The notes beneath the pieces are model-generated. The model did not search any database, was not told the DNA's origin, and saw nothing but the letters and a program-made list of their open reading frames with translations. Of a stretch of 64,000 nt of DNA, positions 32,363 through 41,759 are shown piece after piece (position 1 is the first letter of the stretch; each line of letters starts with the position of its first letter). Position numbers and translations under genes: made by a program. The DNA lies in contig NZ_JAPZQK010000010.1 in assembly GCF_027530345.1 (NCBI RefSeq), positions 90,899 to 154,898 on the forward strand, written 5' to 3'. This DNA is from Silanimonas sp. GTDB lineage: Bacteria; Pseudomonadota; Gammaproteobacteria; Xanthomonadales; Xanthomonadaceae.

Positions 32363-34486
32363 TTACACCAGCGTGCGTCGGCGCAGGAAGGACTCGGCGA
32401 AGCGCGTCGCATCCGCCGGGCGGCCGAGGTGGTAGCCCTGCAGCAGCGCGCAATCGCGCTGGATCAAGTACTGCGCCTGCGATTCCGTTTCCACGCCTTC
32501 CGCCACCACCGTCAGGCCGAAGTGTCGGCCCATCGCCAGGATCGCGTCGACGATGGCGGCGTCGTTGGCGTCGGTGCCGAGGTCGCGCACGAAGCCCTTG
32601 TCGATCTTCAGGCCGTCGGCTGGCAGGCGCTTCAGGTAGGCCATCGAGGAATAGCCGGTGCCGAAGTCATCGATGTAGAAGCGGATGCCGCGCGCACGAA
32701 GCGTGTTCATGCGTTGGATGGCGCTGTCGATGTCGCCGAGCACCACGCCCTCGGTGATCTCGAGCACCAGCATCGAGGGCGGCACTTCGAACTCGTGCAG
32801 CGCGGCGAGCAGGCGGTCTTCGAAGCCCTGCTGGCGGAACTGGCGCGGGCTGATGTTGACGCTGATGTACTGCTGCGGCCCGAGCAGGCCTTCCCGGCGC
32901 CACGCCTGCACCTGCTTGAGCACCGCGCGAAGCACCCAATCGCCGAGATTGATGATCAGCCCGCTTTCTTCGCACAGCGGGATGAACTGCGCCGGCGACA
33001 CCGGGCCGCGCGTCGGGTGCGTCCAGCGCACCAGCGCCTCCGCACCGCGCACGCCGCCATGCGCATCGACGAGGGGCTGGTAGGCGACGTCGAGGCCGCC
33101 TTCCACCAGCGCGCGGCGGAGGTCGGTTTCGAGCGCATGGCGCTCCTCCATCGCGGCGAGCAGGTCGCGCTGGAAGAAATGGATGGTGTTCCGGCCTTCG
33201 GTCTTGGCCTGGTACATCGCCGTGTCGGCGTGCTTGATCAGGTTCTCCGGGCTGCCGCCGTCGTCGGGGAACAGCGCCACGCCGATGCTCGCCGACAGCC
33301 GGAACACTTCGTCGCGCACCACGATGGGCTCGGCCAGCGCGGCGCGCAGCTTCTCCGCGGCGGTCTGTGCGTTCTGCGCAGCACGTTCGCGCAGCTCGCC
33401 GAGCATCGGCAGCACGGCGACGAACTCGTCGCCGCCGAGGCGCGCCACCAGGTCGATCTCGCGCAGGTGCGTCCGCAGCCGCCGCGCCACCTCGATCAGC
33501 ACGGCGTCGCCGATGCTGTGGCCGCGCGCGTCGTTCAGCGTCTTGAAGTGGTCGAGGTCGATGAACATCATCGCGCCCTGCGTGCCGCTGCGCTCCGCCA
33601 CCGCGAGCTCGTGCGCCAGGCGCTGGAACAGCAGGCGGCGGTTCGGCAGGTTGGTCAGCGCGTCATGGTTGGCAAGGTGGTCGGCGGCCGCCTCGGCGCG
33701 CAGTCGCGCGGCGATGTCGGACTGCAGTTCGGCATTGGTGTCCGCGAGGTCGCGGTAGGCGCCGTGAAGGCTGCTGCGCATGGTTTCCAGTGCGTCGATC
33801 ACGCGGTCGATCTCGTCGCCGGGACCAGAGCCGCGTGGCCGCACGCGGAAGCTCGCCGTCTCGTCGCGCAGGTCGAAGCGCTGCGCCGCGTGCGCCAAAG
33901 CGGACAGGTGGCGGGTGACGATCTGTCGCACGAGCAGGAGCAGCGCAAGGCTGATCAGCAGGGTGATGCCGCCCTGGGTGACCAGGATGCTGACGGCGCG
34001 TTCGAGGGCGCTGCGCTGGACCGCGCCGATGTCGAGCTCGACGATGAGGGTGCCAAGGTCGGCGTTTTCGCCATCGCGCCGGTAGGAGAGCGGCAGGCGC
34101 TCGATCCGGCCTTCGCCGCTCGCCTCTTCGCCGACGCGTGCCCGCAAGGCGCCGTCCTCGCCGCCCATGCCGCGTTCACGCACTTCCACCGCGGCCACGT
34201 AAGGGCGCTGCCGGATGCCGTCGAGCTGCAGCCGCAGCTGGGCGTCGTCGTAGTTCCACAGCGAGAGCGCGATTGGATCGAGGCTGGCGCGGCTGATGCG
34301 CTCGATGTCGGCCTCGAGCTCGCGCAGGTCATCCTGGTAGCCGGCCCAGACCTCGACGCCGGCGACCGCGGTGCTGATCAGCGTGCTGGCCACCACCATC
34401 GATGCCAGCAGCCGCCCACCGATGCCGGTGAGCGAGGCGCGGAGACGCGCGGTGATGCCTGGGTCGCGCTGCGGGGAAGCCGCCAT
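32363..34486 (-). CDS. Membrane GGDEF-EAL c-di-GMP enzyme
   Basis: This 707-residue protein has a transmembrane helix near residues 25-50, a periplasmic sensor of about 130 residues, a second helix (ILVTQGGITLLISLALLLL), a HAMP-like linker and a short coiled coil. The diguanylate cyclase domain has intact GGDEF (LGGDEFVAV) and the phosphodiesterase domain has the EAL signature (GAEALVRW) plus EGVETESQ. Both active sites look intact, so it could make or break c-di-GMP. The sensor has no recognised ligand. Confidence 0.93.
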   Translation of the reverse strand: MAASPQRDPGITARLRASLTGIGGRLLASMVVASTLISTAVAGVEVWAGYQDDLRELEADIERISRASLDPIALSLWNYDDAQLRLQLDGIRQRPYVAAVEVRERGMGGEDGALRARVGEEASGEGRIERLPLSYRRDGENADLGTLIVELDIGAVQRSALERAVSILVTQGGITLLISLALLLLVRQIVTRHLSALAHAAQRFDLRDETASFRVRPRGSGPGDEIDRVIDALETMRSSLHGAYRDLADTNAELQSDIAARLRAEAAADHLANHDALTNLPNRRLLFQRLAHELAVAERSGTQGAMMFIDLDHFKTLNDARGHSIGDAVLIEVARRLRTHLREIDLVARLGGDEFVAVLPMLGELRERAAQNAQTAAEKLRAALAEPIVVRDEVFRLSASIGVALFPDDGGSPENLIKHADTAMYQAKTEGRNTIHFFQRDLLAAMEERHALETDLRRALVEGGLDVAYQPLVDAHGGVRGAEALVRWTHPTRGPVSPAQFIPLCEESGLIINLGDWVLRAVLKQVQAWRREGLLGPQQYISVNISPRQFRQQGFEDRLLAALHEFEVPPSMLVLEITEGVVLGDIDSAIQRMNTLRARGIRFYIDDFGTGYSSMAYLKRLPADGLKIDKGFVRDLGTDANDAAIVDAILAMGRHFGLTVVAEGVETESQAQYLIQRDCALLQGYHLGRPADATRFAESFLRRRTLV

Positions 34487-34529
34487 GCGGGTGCATGCTC
34501 CAACGACGATGGTTTGAGGATAGCCACGT

Positions 34530-34553
34530 CCGGGGCGCCGCGCAGCGCCCCGG
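34530..34553 (-). terminator. Terminator-like hairpin after pfp
   Basis: CCGGGGCGC (34530-34538) and GCGCCCCGG (34545-34553) form a 9-bp stem with a 6-base loop, in the 80-bp gap just past the pfp stop on the minus strand. There is no clear T-tract. Confidence 0.55.
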
Positions 34554-34566
34554 CGTGCCCGTCAAC

Positions 34567-35820
34567 TCACTTTGACCAAGCCAGCAGCGTTTTCGGCAGC
34601 AGCGGCAGGGTGGGCCGCACGAAGGCGGGCAGGCCGTCCTTGCCGTAGGGCGGCGGCGCCTCGCCGCGGATCAGCGGCTCGAGGTAGGTGCGGCAGGCCT
34701 CGGTGATGCCAAAGCCGTCCTTGCGGATGAAGGCCTTCGGCATGGTCTTCTCGTGGTTCGCGATCTCCGACAGCGGGTGCGGCACGATCTTCCAGCGGTA
34801 GGGCTTGTCGCTGGTGCGCTGGATCGTCGGCATCACGCCATTCTTCCCGGCCAGGGCCAGCTCCACGGCCGCCTTGCCGACCGCCAGCGCCTGCTGCAGG
34901 TCGGTCTTGCTGGCGAGGTGGCGGGCCGAGCGCTGCAGGTAGTCGGGCACGGTCCAGTGCACCTTCACGCCCAGCTTGTCCTTGCACAGCGCGGCCAGCA
35001 TCGGGCCGACGCCGCCAAGCTGTGAATGCCCGAAGGCGTCCTTGCCGCCGGCTTCAGCCACGAAGCGGCCGTCGGCGTGGCGGATGCCCTCCGAAACCAC
35101 GACCACGCAGTAGCCGACCTTCTTCACCACAGCCTGCACCTTGGCGAGAAACGCGGTTTCGTCGAAGGCGTTCTCGGGGAAGAGGATCAGGTGCGGCGCC
35201 TGGTCCTCGCCGCGGCCGGCGAGGCCCGCCGCTGCCGCCAGCCAGCCGGCGTGTCGGCCCATCACTTCGTAGACGAAGACCTTGGTGGACGTGTCCGCCA
35301 TCGCGGCGACGTCGAGCGCGGCCTCGGCCACGGAGACCGCCGTGTACTTCGCCGCTGAGCCGAAGCCCGGACAGCAGTCGGTCACCACGAGGTCGTTGTC
35401 GACCGTCTTCGGCACGCCGATGCAGGTCAGCGGGTAGCCAAGCTCCGAGGCGACCTTCGACAGCTTCAGCGCGGTGTCCGCCGAGTCGTTGCCGCCGTTG
35501 TAGAGGAACCAGCGGATGTCGTGCGCGCGGAAGACGTCGATCAGGCGCTCGTACTGGGCGCGGTCCTGCTCGATGGATTTCAGCTTGAAGCGACAGCTGC
35601 CGAAGGCGCCGCCGGGGGTGTGGGCGAGGGCCTTGATCTCGGCGGCTTTCAGCTTGCGGGTGTCGTAGAGCTCCTCGCGCAGGGCGCCGAGGATGCCGTT
35701 CTTCGCCCACAGCGCCGGCACCTTGTGGGCGCGCGCGGTGGCGAGAACGGCACTGGCGGTGGCGTTGATGACGGCGGTGACGCCGCCCGACTGGGCGTAG
35801 AGCAGGTGGCCTTTCGGCAT
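34567..35820 (-). CDS. pfp: PPi-dependent 6-phosphofructokinase
   Basis: This 417-residue glycolytic enzyme phosphorylates fructose-6-phosphate with PPi in a reversible reaction. The donor-specificity loop reads GGNDS (109-113) with Asp at the place of the second Gly of ATP-type GGDGS, and Lys138 in PKTVDND replaces the Gly of ATP enzymes; both changes diagnose PPi use. Catalytic Asp141 or 143 and MGRHAGWLA are present. The start is MPKGHLLYAQ at 35820; the extra upstream frame is Pro/Arg-rich and not family-like. Divergent from adk. It fits the loss of ATP-PFK in xanthomonads. Confidence 0.94.
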   Translation of the reverse strand: MPKGHLLYAQSGGVTAVINATASAVLATARAHKVPALWAKNGILGALREELYDTRKLKAAEIKALAHTPGGAFGSCRFKLKSIEQDRAQYERLIDVFRAHDIRWFLYNGGNDSADTALKLSKVASELGYPLTCIGVPKTVDNDLVVTDCCPGFGSAAKYTAVSVAEAALDVAAMADTSTKVFVYEVMGRHAGWLAAAAGLAGRGEDQAPHLILFPENAFDETAFLAKVQAVVKKVGYCVVVVSEGIRHADGRFVAEAGGKDAFGHSQLGGVGPMLAALCKDKLGVKVHWTVPDYLQRSARHLASKTDLQQALAVGKAAVELALAGKNGVMPTIQRTSDKPYRWKIVPHPLSEIANHEKTMPKAFIRKDGFGITEACRTYLEPLIRGEAPPPYGKDGLPAFVRPTLPLLPKTLLAWSK

Positions 35821-36002
35821 GGGGGCACTCCGTGGGGCGGGGCGCGCGTGCTGCGGCCCGGGCCCGCCATTGAAGCCTTTCCTGTTTGACTTCACCACCC
35901 GGGGCCGCTAGCGTGACCTTGTCCGCACGGCCTGTCGGCGGCCCTCCGTATCGCGTTGGGGGTGAAGACGGTGCCGTGCGTCATCGTTTATGGAGCCTCT
36001 TC

Positions 36003-36569
36003 ATGCGACTCGTCTTCCTCGGCGCCCCGGGTTCGGGCAAGGGCACGCAGGCCACCCGCCTGCGCGAGCACTTCAACATCGCCCACATCTCGACCGGTGA
36101 CCTGCTGCGCGCCGCCGTCAAGGAAGGCACGCCGCTCGGCCTGCAGGCCAAGGCCGTGATGGATGCCGGTCAGCTGGTGTCCGACGACCTCGTGCTGGGC
36201 ATGCTCGAAGAGCGCCTCGCCAAGCCGGACACCGCCAATGGCTTCATCCTCGACGGCTACCCGCGCAACCTCGCCCAGGCGGATGCGCTCGACGCTCTGC
36301 TCGCCCGCATCGGCCAGCCGCTCGACGCCGTCGTGAAGTTCGAAGTGCCGAACGAAGTGATCGTCGGTCGCTGCGAGATCCGCTACGCCGCCGAGGGCCG
36401 CGCCGACGACCATCCGGAAACCGTCCGCAAGCGCCTCGACGTTTACGCCCAGCAGACCGCGCCCGTCGCGGGCTTCTACCAGTCGCGCGGCCGCCTGGCC
36501 GTGGTCGATGGCGTGGGTGCGCTCGACGACGTGTTCCAGCGCATCGTGTCGGCTCTGCCGCAGCGTTGA
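36003..36569 (+). CDS. adk: Adenylate kinase, short form
   Basis: This 188-residue enzyme interconverts ATP, AMP and ADP. Walker A GAPGSGKGTQA starts at residue 7, the AMP-binding HISTGDLLRA and DGYPRNLAQA follow, and the LID is short (RYAAEGRADDHPETVRKRL), without a zinc-finger insert. The start ATG 36003 removes a non-family extension in the open frame. It is divergent from pfp with 182 bp between; a weak promoter, TTGACT-N17-TAGCGT (35886-35914), points toward it. Confidence 0.95.
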   Translation: MRLVFLGAPGSGKGTQATRLREHFNIAHISTGDLLRAAVKEGTPLGLQAKAVMDAGQLVSDDLVLGMLEERLAKPDTANGFILDGYPRNLAQADALDALLARIGQPLDAVVKFEVPNEVIVGRCEIRYAAEGRADDHPETVRKRLDVYAQQTAPVAGFYQSRGRLAVVDGVGALDDVFQRIVSALPQR

Positions 36570-36594
36570 TCCCGCGTCGCCGCGACGCAGCGCT

Positions 36595-37209
36595 GTGGGC
36601 GATTCGCGGATCCGTGACGATCTCCCGCTGCTGGTTTGGTTCGGCGCCCGCCTCCTTGTCCTGCGGTCCGGCCCCGAAGACCTGCCGTATTCCCCGGCGC
36701 TGACGTGGATCGCCATCGCATTGATGGCTTCGACCTATCCGGCTTGGATGATCGTCCTCTCGGAGACGCCACCGGGATCGGTGCCGCCGACCGGTGGGCT
36801 GCTCCTCGCTTGGGCGATCGGGCCGGTCGCCTGCCTGCTTGGCGCGTGCGCGCTCGTGCTTCGCGCCTTCGACCGGGCATCGCGCTTCAACCAGTTCGCA
36901 ATGGCACTGAGCCTCGTGCACGGGCTCACCATGCTGGCGATGTTCGGCAGCGTGCTGGTGCGCGTGAAGCTCACGGGACCGGAACCGGTCGAACAGGGAT
37001 GGCGGGTCGCCGTGGCTTGGTTGTCCGCGTTGGTCCCTCTCGCGGTGACCCTCTGGTATGGGCTCGCGATGTCCCACGTCTGGGCGCGGACGCTCGATCG
37101 CGGTTACGCCGTAGGGCTGTTGATGACACTCCTGATGAACGCCGCCATGTGGATCGTCCCCGTCGTCCTATTGATCGGCTTCGTCGAAGCCTCAAACCTG
37201 TTCAACTGA
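36595..37209 (+). CDS. Uncharacterised multi-span membrane protein
   Basis: This protein of about 204 residues starts at GTG 36595, 25 bases after adk (the open frame extends back into adk). Five to six hydrophobic segments are visible (SPALTWIAIALMASTYPAW, LLLAWAIGPVACLLGACAL, MALSLVHGLTMLAMFGSVLV, VAVAWLSALVPLAVTLWYGLA, GLLMTLLMNAAMWIVPVVLL). No known family is recognised. It ends 4 bases before mpl, so it is in the adk-mpl transcript, but nothing in the sequence gives its role. Confidence 0.7.
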   Translation: MGDSRIRDDLPLLVWFGARLLVLRSGPEDLPYSPALTWIAIALMASTYPAWMIVLSETPPGSVPPTGGLLLAWAIGPVACLLGACALVLRAFDRASRFNQFAMALSLVHGLTMLAMFGSVLVRVKLTGPEPVEQGWRVAVAWLSALVPLAVTLWYGLAMSHVWARTLDRGYAVGLLMTLLMNAAMWIVPVVLLIGFVEASNLFN

Positions 37210-37213
37210 TCCC

Positions 37214-38611
37214 ATGAAGCTCCACATCCTTGGCATCTGCGGCACCTTCATGGGCGGCATCGCCGCCTTGGCGCGCGAGCTCGGCCACGACGTCGAAGGC
37301 TCCGACCAGAACGTCTACCCGCCGATGAGCACCCAGCTCGAGCAACTCGGCATCACGCTCGCGTCGGGCTACGCGCCGTCGAACATCAGCGCCGGTGTCG
37401 ATGAGGTCGTCGTTGGCAACGCGCTGTCGCGCGGCAACCCGGCCGTCGAGCATGTGCTGGACGCGGGTATGCGCTACACCTCGGGCGCGCAGTGGCTGTC
37501 GGAGCACGTGCTGCGCGGCCGCGAAACGCTGGCCGTCGCCGGCACGCACGGCAAGACCACCACGACGTCCCTGCTGGCCTGGCTCCTTGAATCCGCTGGC
37601 CGCGATTCCGGTTTCCTCGTCGGTGGCGTGCCGGAGAACTTCGGCGTGTCCGCGCGCCTCGGCAGCGGCCGCGAGTTCGTGGTCGAAGCCGATGAATACG
37701 ACACCGCGTTCTTCGACAAGCGCAGCAAGTTCGTGCACTACCGCCCGACGGTGGCGGTGTTGAACAACCTCGAGTACGACCACGCCGACATCTTCCCCGA
37801 CCTCGCGGCGATCCAGCGCCAGTTCCACCACCTCGTGCGCATCGTGCCGGGGCGCGGGCGCTTGATCGTCAACGGCGAGGACGCCGCGCTGGCCGAGGTG
37901 CTGGCGATGGGCTGCTGGACCCCGGTGGAGCGCTTCGGCATCGTCGATGCCGACGGCCGGACCGAGGTGGCAACGCCCGGTGGCGCGACGCTGGACTGGA
38001 CCGCGCGCCTGCTGGCCGCCGACGGGTCGCGCTTCGTCGTCGCGCATCGCGGCGTTGAACTCGGTGCCGCCGACTGGCCGCTGGTGGGCCGCCACAACGT
38101 GATGAACGCGCTCGCTGCCTTGGCCGCCGCGGCCGCGGTCGGTTGCGATGCGACCGCGCTGCTGCCGGCCTTCTCGACCTTCGCCAGCGCCAAGCGCCGC
38201 CTCGAAGTGATCGGCACGGCGCGCGGCGTCACCGTCTACGACGACTTCGCCCACCACCCGACGGCCATCCGCACCACGCTCGACGGCCTGCGTGCGAAGG
38301 TCGGCGCCGCGCGTGTGATTGCCGCGCTGGAGCCGCGCAGCAATTCGATGCGCCTCGGCGCGCATGCCGATGCGCTGGCGCCCTCGCTCGACCCGGCCGA
38401 CGCCACGGTGTTCCTGCATCGCCCGAACCTGCCGTGGGATGCCGGGAAGGTCGTTGGCGCCGTGCGCGGTGCCGCGCGCACCGTGCCGGATGTCGACACG
38501 ATGATCGCCAGCCTCGCCGCAGAGGCGAAGGAGGGCGACCACGTGGTGTTCATGTCGAATGGCGGCTTCGAGGACGCGCCGCGGCGGTTCCTTGCCGCGC
38601 TTCGGGGCTGA
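37214..38611 (+). CDS. mpl: UDP-MurNAc:L-Ala-gamma-D-Glu-meso-DAP ligase
   Basis: This 465-residue murein-recycling ligase joins the tripeptide recovered from cell-wall turnover to UDP-MurNAc. The N-terminal HILGICGTFMGGIA is typical of Mpl rather than MurC, followed by the ATP site GTHGKTTTTSLLAWLL, EADEYDTAFFDKRSKFVHY and the C-terminal VYDDFAHHPTAI. It is preceded by the uncharacterised membrane protein (4-base gap) and is convergent, end to end, with the Lnt-like gene. Confidence 0.95.
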   Translation: MKLHILGICGTFMGGIAALARELGHDVEGSDQNVYPPMSTQLEQLGITLASGYAPSNISAGVDEVVVGNALSRGNPAVEHVLDAGMRYTSGAQWLSEHVLRGRETLAVAGTHGKTTTTSLLAWLLESAGRDSGFLVGGVPENFGVSARLGSGREFVVEADEYDTAFFDKRSKFVHYRPTVAVLNNLEYDHADIFPDLAAIQRQFHHLVRIVPGRGRLIVNGEDAALAEVLAMGCWTPVERFGIVDADGRTEVATPGGATLDWTARLLAADGSRFVVAHRGVELGAADWPLVGRHNVMNALAALAAAAAVGCDATALLPAFSTFASAKRRLEVIGTARGVTVYDDFAHHPTAIRTTLDGLRAKVGAARVIAALEPRSNSMRLGAHADALAPSLDPADATVFLHRPNLPWDAGKVVGAVRGAARTVPDVDTMIASLAAEAKEGDHVVFMSNGGFEDAPRRFLAALRG

Positions 38612-41044
38612 TCAGCCCGCCAGCAGCCGGAACACCAGCGCCGCTGGCACGCCGACGTAGTAGAGCCCCCGCAGCAGCCATTCGCCGGCTTCGCGCAGCA
38701 TCGTCTGCCGCGTAGGCGCCGCGAGCCACGACGCGCTGAAGGCGATGCCCTCGAGGGCGATGCGCAGCGCGGCGGCGAACAACATCAGGCCCAAGGACCA
38801 CGCCGCCCACCAGATCGCGAGGCCGGTGAACCACGCCGCGGGACCATAGGTGAGCCATTCGCCGAAGAAGCCGCCGAACGCGATCACCTGGTGCAGGCGG
38901 AACGCGATCAGGGCGGGGAGCAGTGGGAACAGGCCGAACTTCAGCAGCGCGTGGTCCCAGCGCGGGCGATGGGCGCGCGCGCGCTGCTCGGCGACCGCGG
39001 CGAGGCGTCCCGTCGCGAGTGCGCCGCGCCACGCATCGCCGGCCGCCGAAGGCGACGCCAGTGCCATGGACCAGCGCCTTCCCGAGCCAAGCACCAGTTC
39101 GAGACCCGGCGAAGGCAGGGGCAGGCGCCAGGCTTGGAGTGAGGCGATCGCGGCGTGCGGGATCTCGATGCGTTCGTTCGGGCGGTCGATGACCACCTGC
39201 GCTGATTCGAAGCGCAGCTCACTGCGCCCCCAGCGACGCAGGCCCCAGGCCAGCAGCAGCGGCAGAACGACGAATAGACCGTAGCCGCGGAGCTGCCCCA
39301 GAGACGCCACCTGCCAGCCGATGCGCGTGGCCATGTCGTAGGCCAAGGCCACCAGCCCCGCCAGCGCCACGGCGCGGAGCGCAATGACCGCGAGGCGCAT
39401 CGTCGGCGGCATCAGCACGACCGCGAACACGGTGGGGGCCGCCGCCGGCCGCAGCGCGTGTGCACCGAGGGCTGCCAGCCCTCGCCAGAGGGCAAGGGCG
39501 AACAGGAAGGCGAGGCCGGCACGGCCCACCCAGTCGCCCCAACGCACCATCAGGGTCGGCGCGGGATCGCGCGCGAGCAGGAAGCCGGTGAGCACCGCCT
39601 GCTGCCCCATCGCGGTATGCACCAGCACCTCGCCGGTCTCGTCGATGACGGCGCTGAAGCCGTTGGTGGTGACGCGCAGCTGCGGCAGTCCGGTCTCGAC
39701 GCTGCGGAAGGCCGCCACAGCGAGGTGCAGGCGGGCGCCGAGCGGGGCCTCGGTGAACCACGAATCGTTGGACATCCCGAGGATGGCTTGGGCGCCCAGC
39801 CGCGCACCGTCGATGGCAAGCTGCGGGTGCACATCGTCGAGGCAGATGAGCGGCAGCACGTTCACTTCGCGACCGTCGCCGCTGCGCAGCGGCAGCACGC
39901 GCGCGCCATCACCCGCGCGCCAGCCGCCGGTCCAGGGCAGGGCTGCGCGGAGCGCCGGCCCATCGAGCCATTCGGGCACGTGCTCCGTGAGCGGGAACGG
40001 GTGGGTCTTGCGGTAGCTGCCGAGCCGGCCGCGGCCGGGTTCGAGGACCACGGCGGCGTTGTACTCGCCCAGCACGTCCTGCTCGTAGGTGCCGAACACC
40101 AGCGGCACGCCCATCGCATCGACGAAGCCCTGGATCTCGGCGTCGAAGGCGGCGCCGTCCTCGCTGCGCGGCTGCCCGAAGGTGGTGGGATAGACCGTTT
40201 CCGACCACAGCAGCACGTCGGCGCCGTGGTCGCGCAGGGCCGAGGCGGACAGTCCGAAGTGCGTGTCCAGCACCTCGCGCACCACGGCATAGGCGCCCTG
40301 CTCGCGGCGTCGCGTTTCGTAATCGGTGAGGCTGGCCTGCACCATCGCCACGCGCAGAACGGCGGTATCCGCTGCAGGCGGTACGCGCAATGCCGCCAGG
40401 CGCCACGCGCCGTAGCCCGACACCGCCGCCAGCATCGCCGTGCCGAAAGCGAGGGGCAAGCCCCAGGCGCGCAGGCAGTCGCGGCGTCGCGCGATGGCCT
40501 GCGCGATCGCTTCGTTGGTGAGCAGCACCACGACGGTGAGGCCGGTCGCGCCGCCGAGGTCCGCGGCCTGCCGCAGCGCATCGGCCGGCTGCAGGCCGTG
40601 GCCAAGCGTGTCGCCAAGCAGTTTCGGCCACAGCGCCTCCGTGGCCACCCAGGCGGCGGCGCCCGCGAGTGCGCGCAGCAGCGGTCCGTGCGCGCGGCCG
40701 ACGGCGTGGCGCACCAGTGCGAAGACGAGGATTTGCGGCTGCAGCAACGGGGCCGCCAGCAGCAGGGCGGCGGCCGCGAGGCCGGTGCCGACGCCGGTGA
40801 ACTGCCCGATGCCGATGGCGAACCACCAGAACACCGCGGCGGTGAACAGCACGGTCGTCGCGAGGCCCTGCGCCGCGACGCCGCGCCACGACCGCGCGCG
40901 ATCGAGCGCCCACAGCCAAGGCACGAGCAGCACGGCGGCGAGCGGCCACGCGGGCTCGATCGCGGCGAAGAGCGCGACCAGCGCGGCGGTGGCGAGGAGG
41001 CTCGCGGGGATCGGCCAGCGTGCGCTGGCGTTCGTGGCCGGCAT
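38612..41044 (-). CDS. Lnt-like apolipoprotein N-acyltransferase with long C-terminal membrane extension
   Basis: This 810-residue protein has residues 1-520 matching apolipoprotein N-acyltransferase: N-terminal helices, then a nitrilase domain with candidate triad Glu in WSETVYP, Lys in YRKTHPFPLTEHVP and Cys in ICLDDVHPQ (canonical Lnt has ICYE). From about residue 535 there are about 275 extra residues: two helices, a beta-rich PH-like segment (SAQVVIDRPNERIEIPHAAI), and two or three helices. Standard Lnt is about 510 residues, so this is a fusion. It probably acylates a lipid-linked substrate, but whether it is the housekeeping Lnt is unclear. Starts one base inside the stop of the upstream gene (TGATG). 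Confidence 0.75.
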   Translation of the reverse strand: MPATNASARWPIPASLLATAALVALFAAIEPAWPLAAVLLVPWLWALDRARSWRGVAAQGLATTVLFTAAVFWWFAIGIGQFTGVGTGLAAAALLLAAPLLQPQILVFALVRHAVGRAHGPLLRALAGAAAWVATEALWPKLLGDTLGHGLQPADALRQAADLGGATGLTVVVLLTNEAIAQAIARRRDCLRAWGLPLAFGTAMLAAVSGYGAWRLAALRVPPAADTAVLRVAMVQASLTDYETRRREQGAYAVVREVLDTHFGLSASALRDHGADVLLWSETVYPTTFGQPRSEDGAAFDAEIQGFVDAMGVPLVFGTYEQDVLGEYNAAVVLEPGRGRLGSYRKTHPFPLTEHVPEWLDGPALRAALPWTGGWRAGDGARVLPLRSGDGREVNVLPLICLDDVHPQLAIDGARLGAQAILGMSNDSWFTEAPLGARLHLAVAAFRSVETGLPQLRVTTNGFSAVIDETGEVLVHTAMGQQAVLTGFLLARDPAPTLMVRWGDWVGRAGLAFLFALALWRGLAALGAHALRPAAAPTVFAVVLMPPTMRLAVIALRAVALAGLVALAYDMATRIGWQVASLGQLRGYGLFVVLPLLLAWGLRRWGRSELRFESAQVVIDRPNERIEIPHAAIASLQAWRLPLPSPGLELVLGSGRRWSMALASPSAAGDAWRGALATGRLAAVAEQRARAHRPRWDHALLKFGLFPLLPALIAFRLHQVIAFGGFFGEWLTYGPAAWFTGLAIWWAAWSLGLMLFAAALRIALEGIAFSASWLAAPTRQTMLREAGEWLLRGLYYVGVPAALVFRLLAG

Positions 41045-41742
41045 CAAGACTTGCCGGGGCGGACCCAGCGCAGCGGCAGGCCGGGGGGCGCCAACTCCGG
41101 CGGCACGACGCGGTTCGCCGGCAGGGCGATCGGGCGTCCTTGGGCATCGCGCAGCACGAGGTCCGGCGAAAACATCAGGATCGGCTCGATGGTGTCGCCC
41201 TCATCGGTGGCCTGGTGGTGGCGCACGTAACCAGGCGGTAGTTCGAAATCCGCGGGCACGGCGAGCCCTTCGAGCGGCGGGCTGGTGCCGGGCGGATTGA
41301 AGGCGGCGATGCCGGTGCGGATGCCCGCCTCGTTCATCGCCTTGATCAGGTTCGCGGTGGAAGGCACGGGATCGCCGGGGCGGAAATAGCTCGCGAGATC
41401 GTCGGGGTCGCCGCTGGGCACGCGCGCCGCGACGTCTGCAGCGGTGGGCGCGATCTCCAGACGCTGTTCGGCGCCGGCCACTTCAAGGCGAGCCGGCGCC
41501 ATCGCGGGTGTGGCGGTGGGCAATGGCGAACCGGTGCTTGCAACCCCGACAGCATCGCCACGTGGCTCATCGCTTCGCGAGGTCCAGAGCGACACCGCCA
41601 CCGCAACGGCGACGATGAGCGCGATGCCGGCGGCCCCACGGGCCTCGACACCGAGACGCGAGCTGGGCTTGCGCAGGATGCGCACGCCCTCGTCGTCCGC
41701 GGGGGACGACGGGGCGTGGCGGCCGGGCGGCGACAGGGCCAC
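41044..41742 (-). CDS. Single-span membrane-anchored protein of unknown function
   Basis: This protein of about 232 residues has a cytoplasmic N-terminus of about 40 residues, one helix (GAAGIALIVAVAVAVSLW) and a Pro-rich periplasmic domain with a globular C-terminus (FELPPGYVRHHQATDEGD, VLRDAQGRPIALP). No ATG fits; GTG 41742 or TTG 41796 are candidates. It lies between the SGNH hydrolase and the Lnt-like gene with tight spacing on both sides, so the three are probably one operon. Family not recognised. Confidence 0.6.
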   Translation of the reverse strand: MALSPPGRHAPSSPADDEGVRILRKPSSRLGVEARGAAGIALIVAVAVAVSLWTSRSDEPRGDAVGVASTGSPLPTATPAMAPARLEVAGAEQRLEIAPTAADVAARVPSGDPDDLASYFRPGDPVPSTANLIKAMNEAGIRTGIAAFNPPGTSPPLEGLAVPADFELPPGYVRHHQATDEGDTIEPILMFSPDLVLRDAQGRPIALPANRVVPPELAPPGLPLRWVRPGKS

Positions 41743-41759
41743 GGGGCGTTCGGCGGGCG

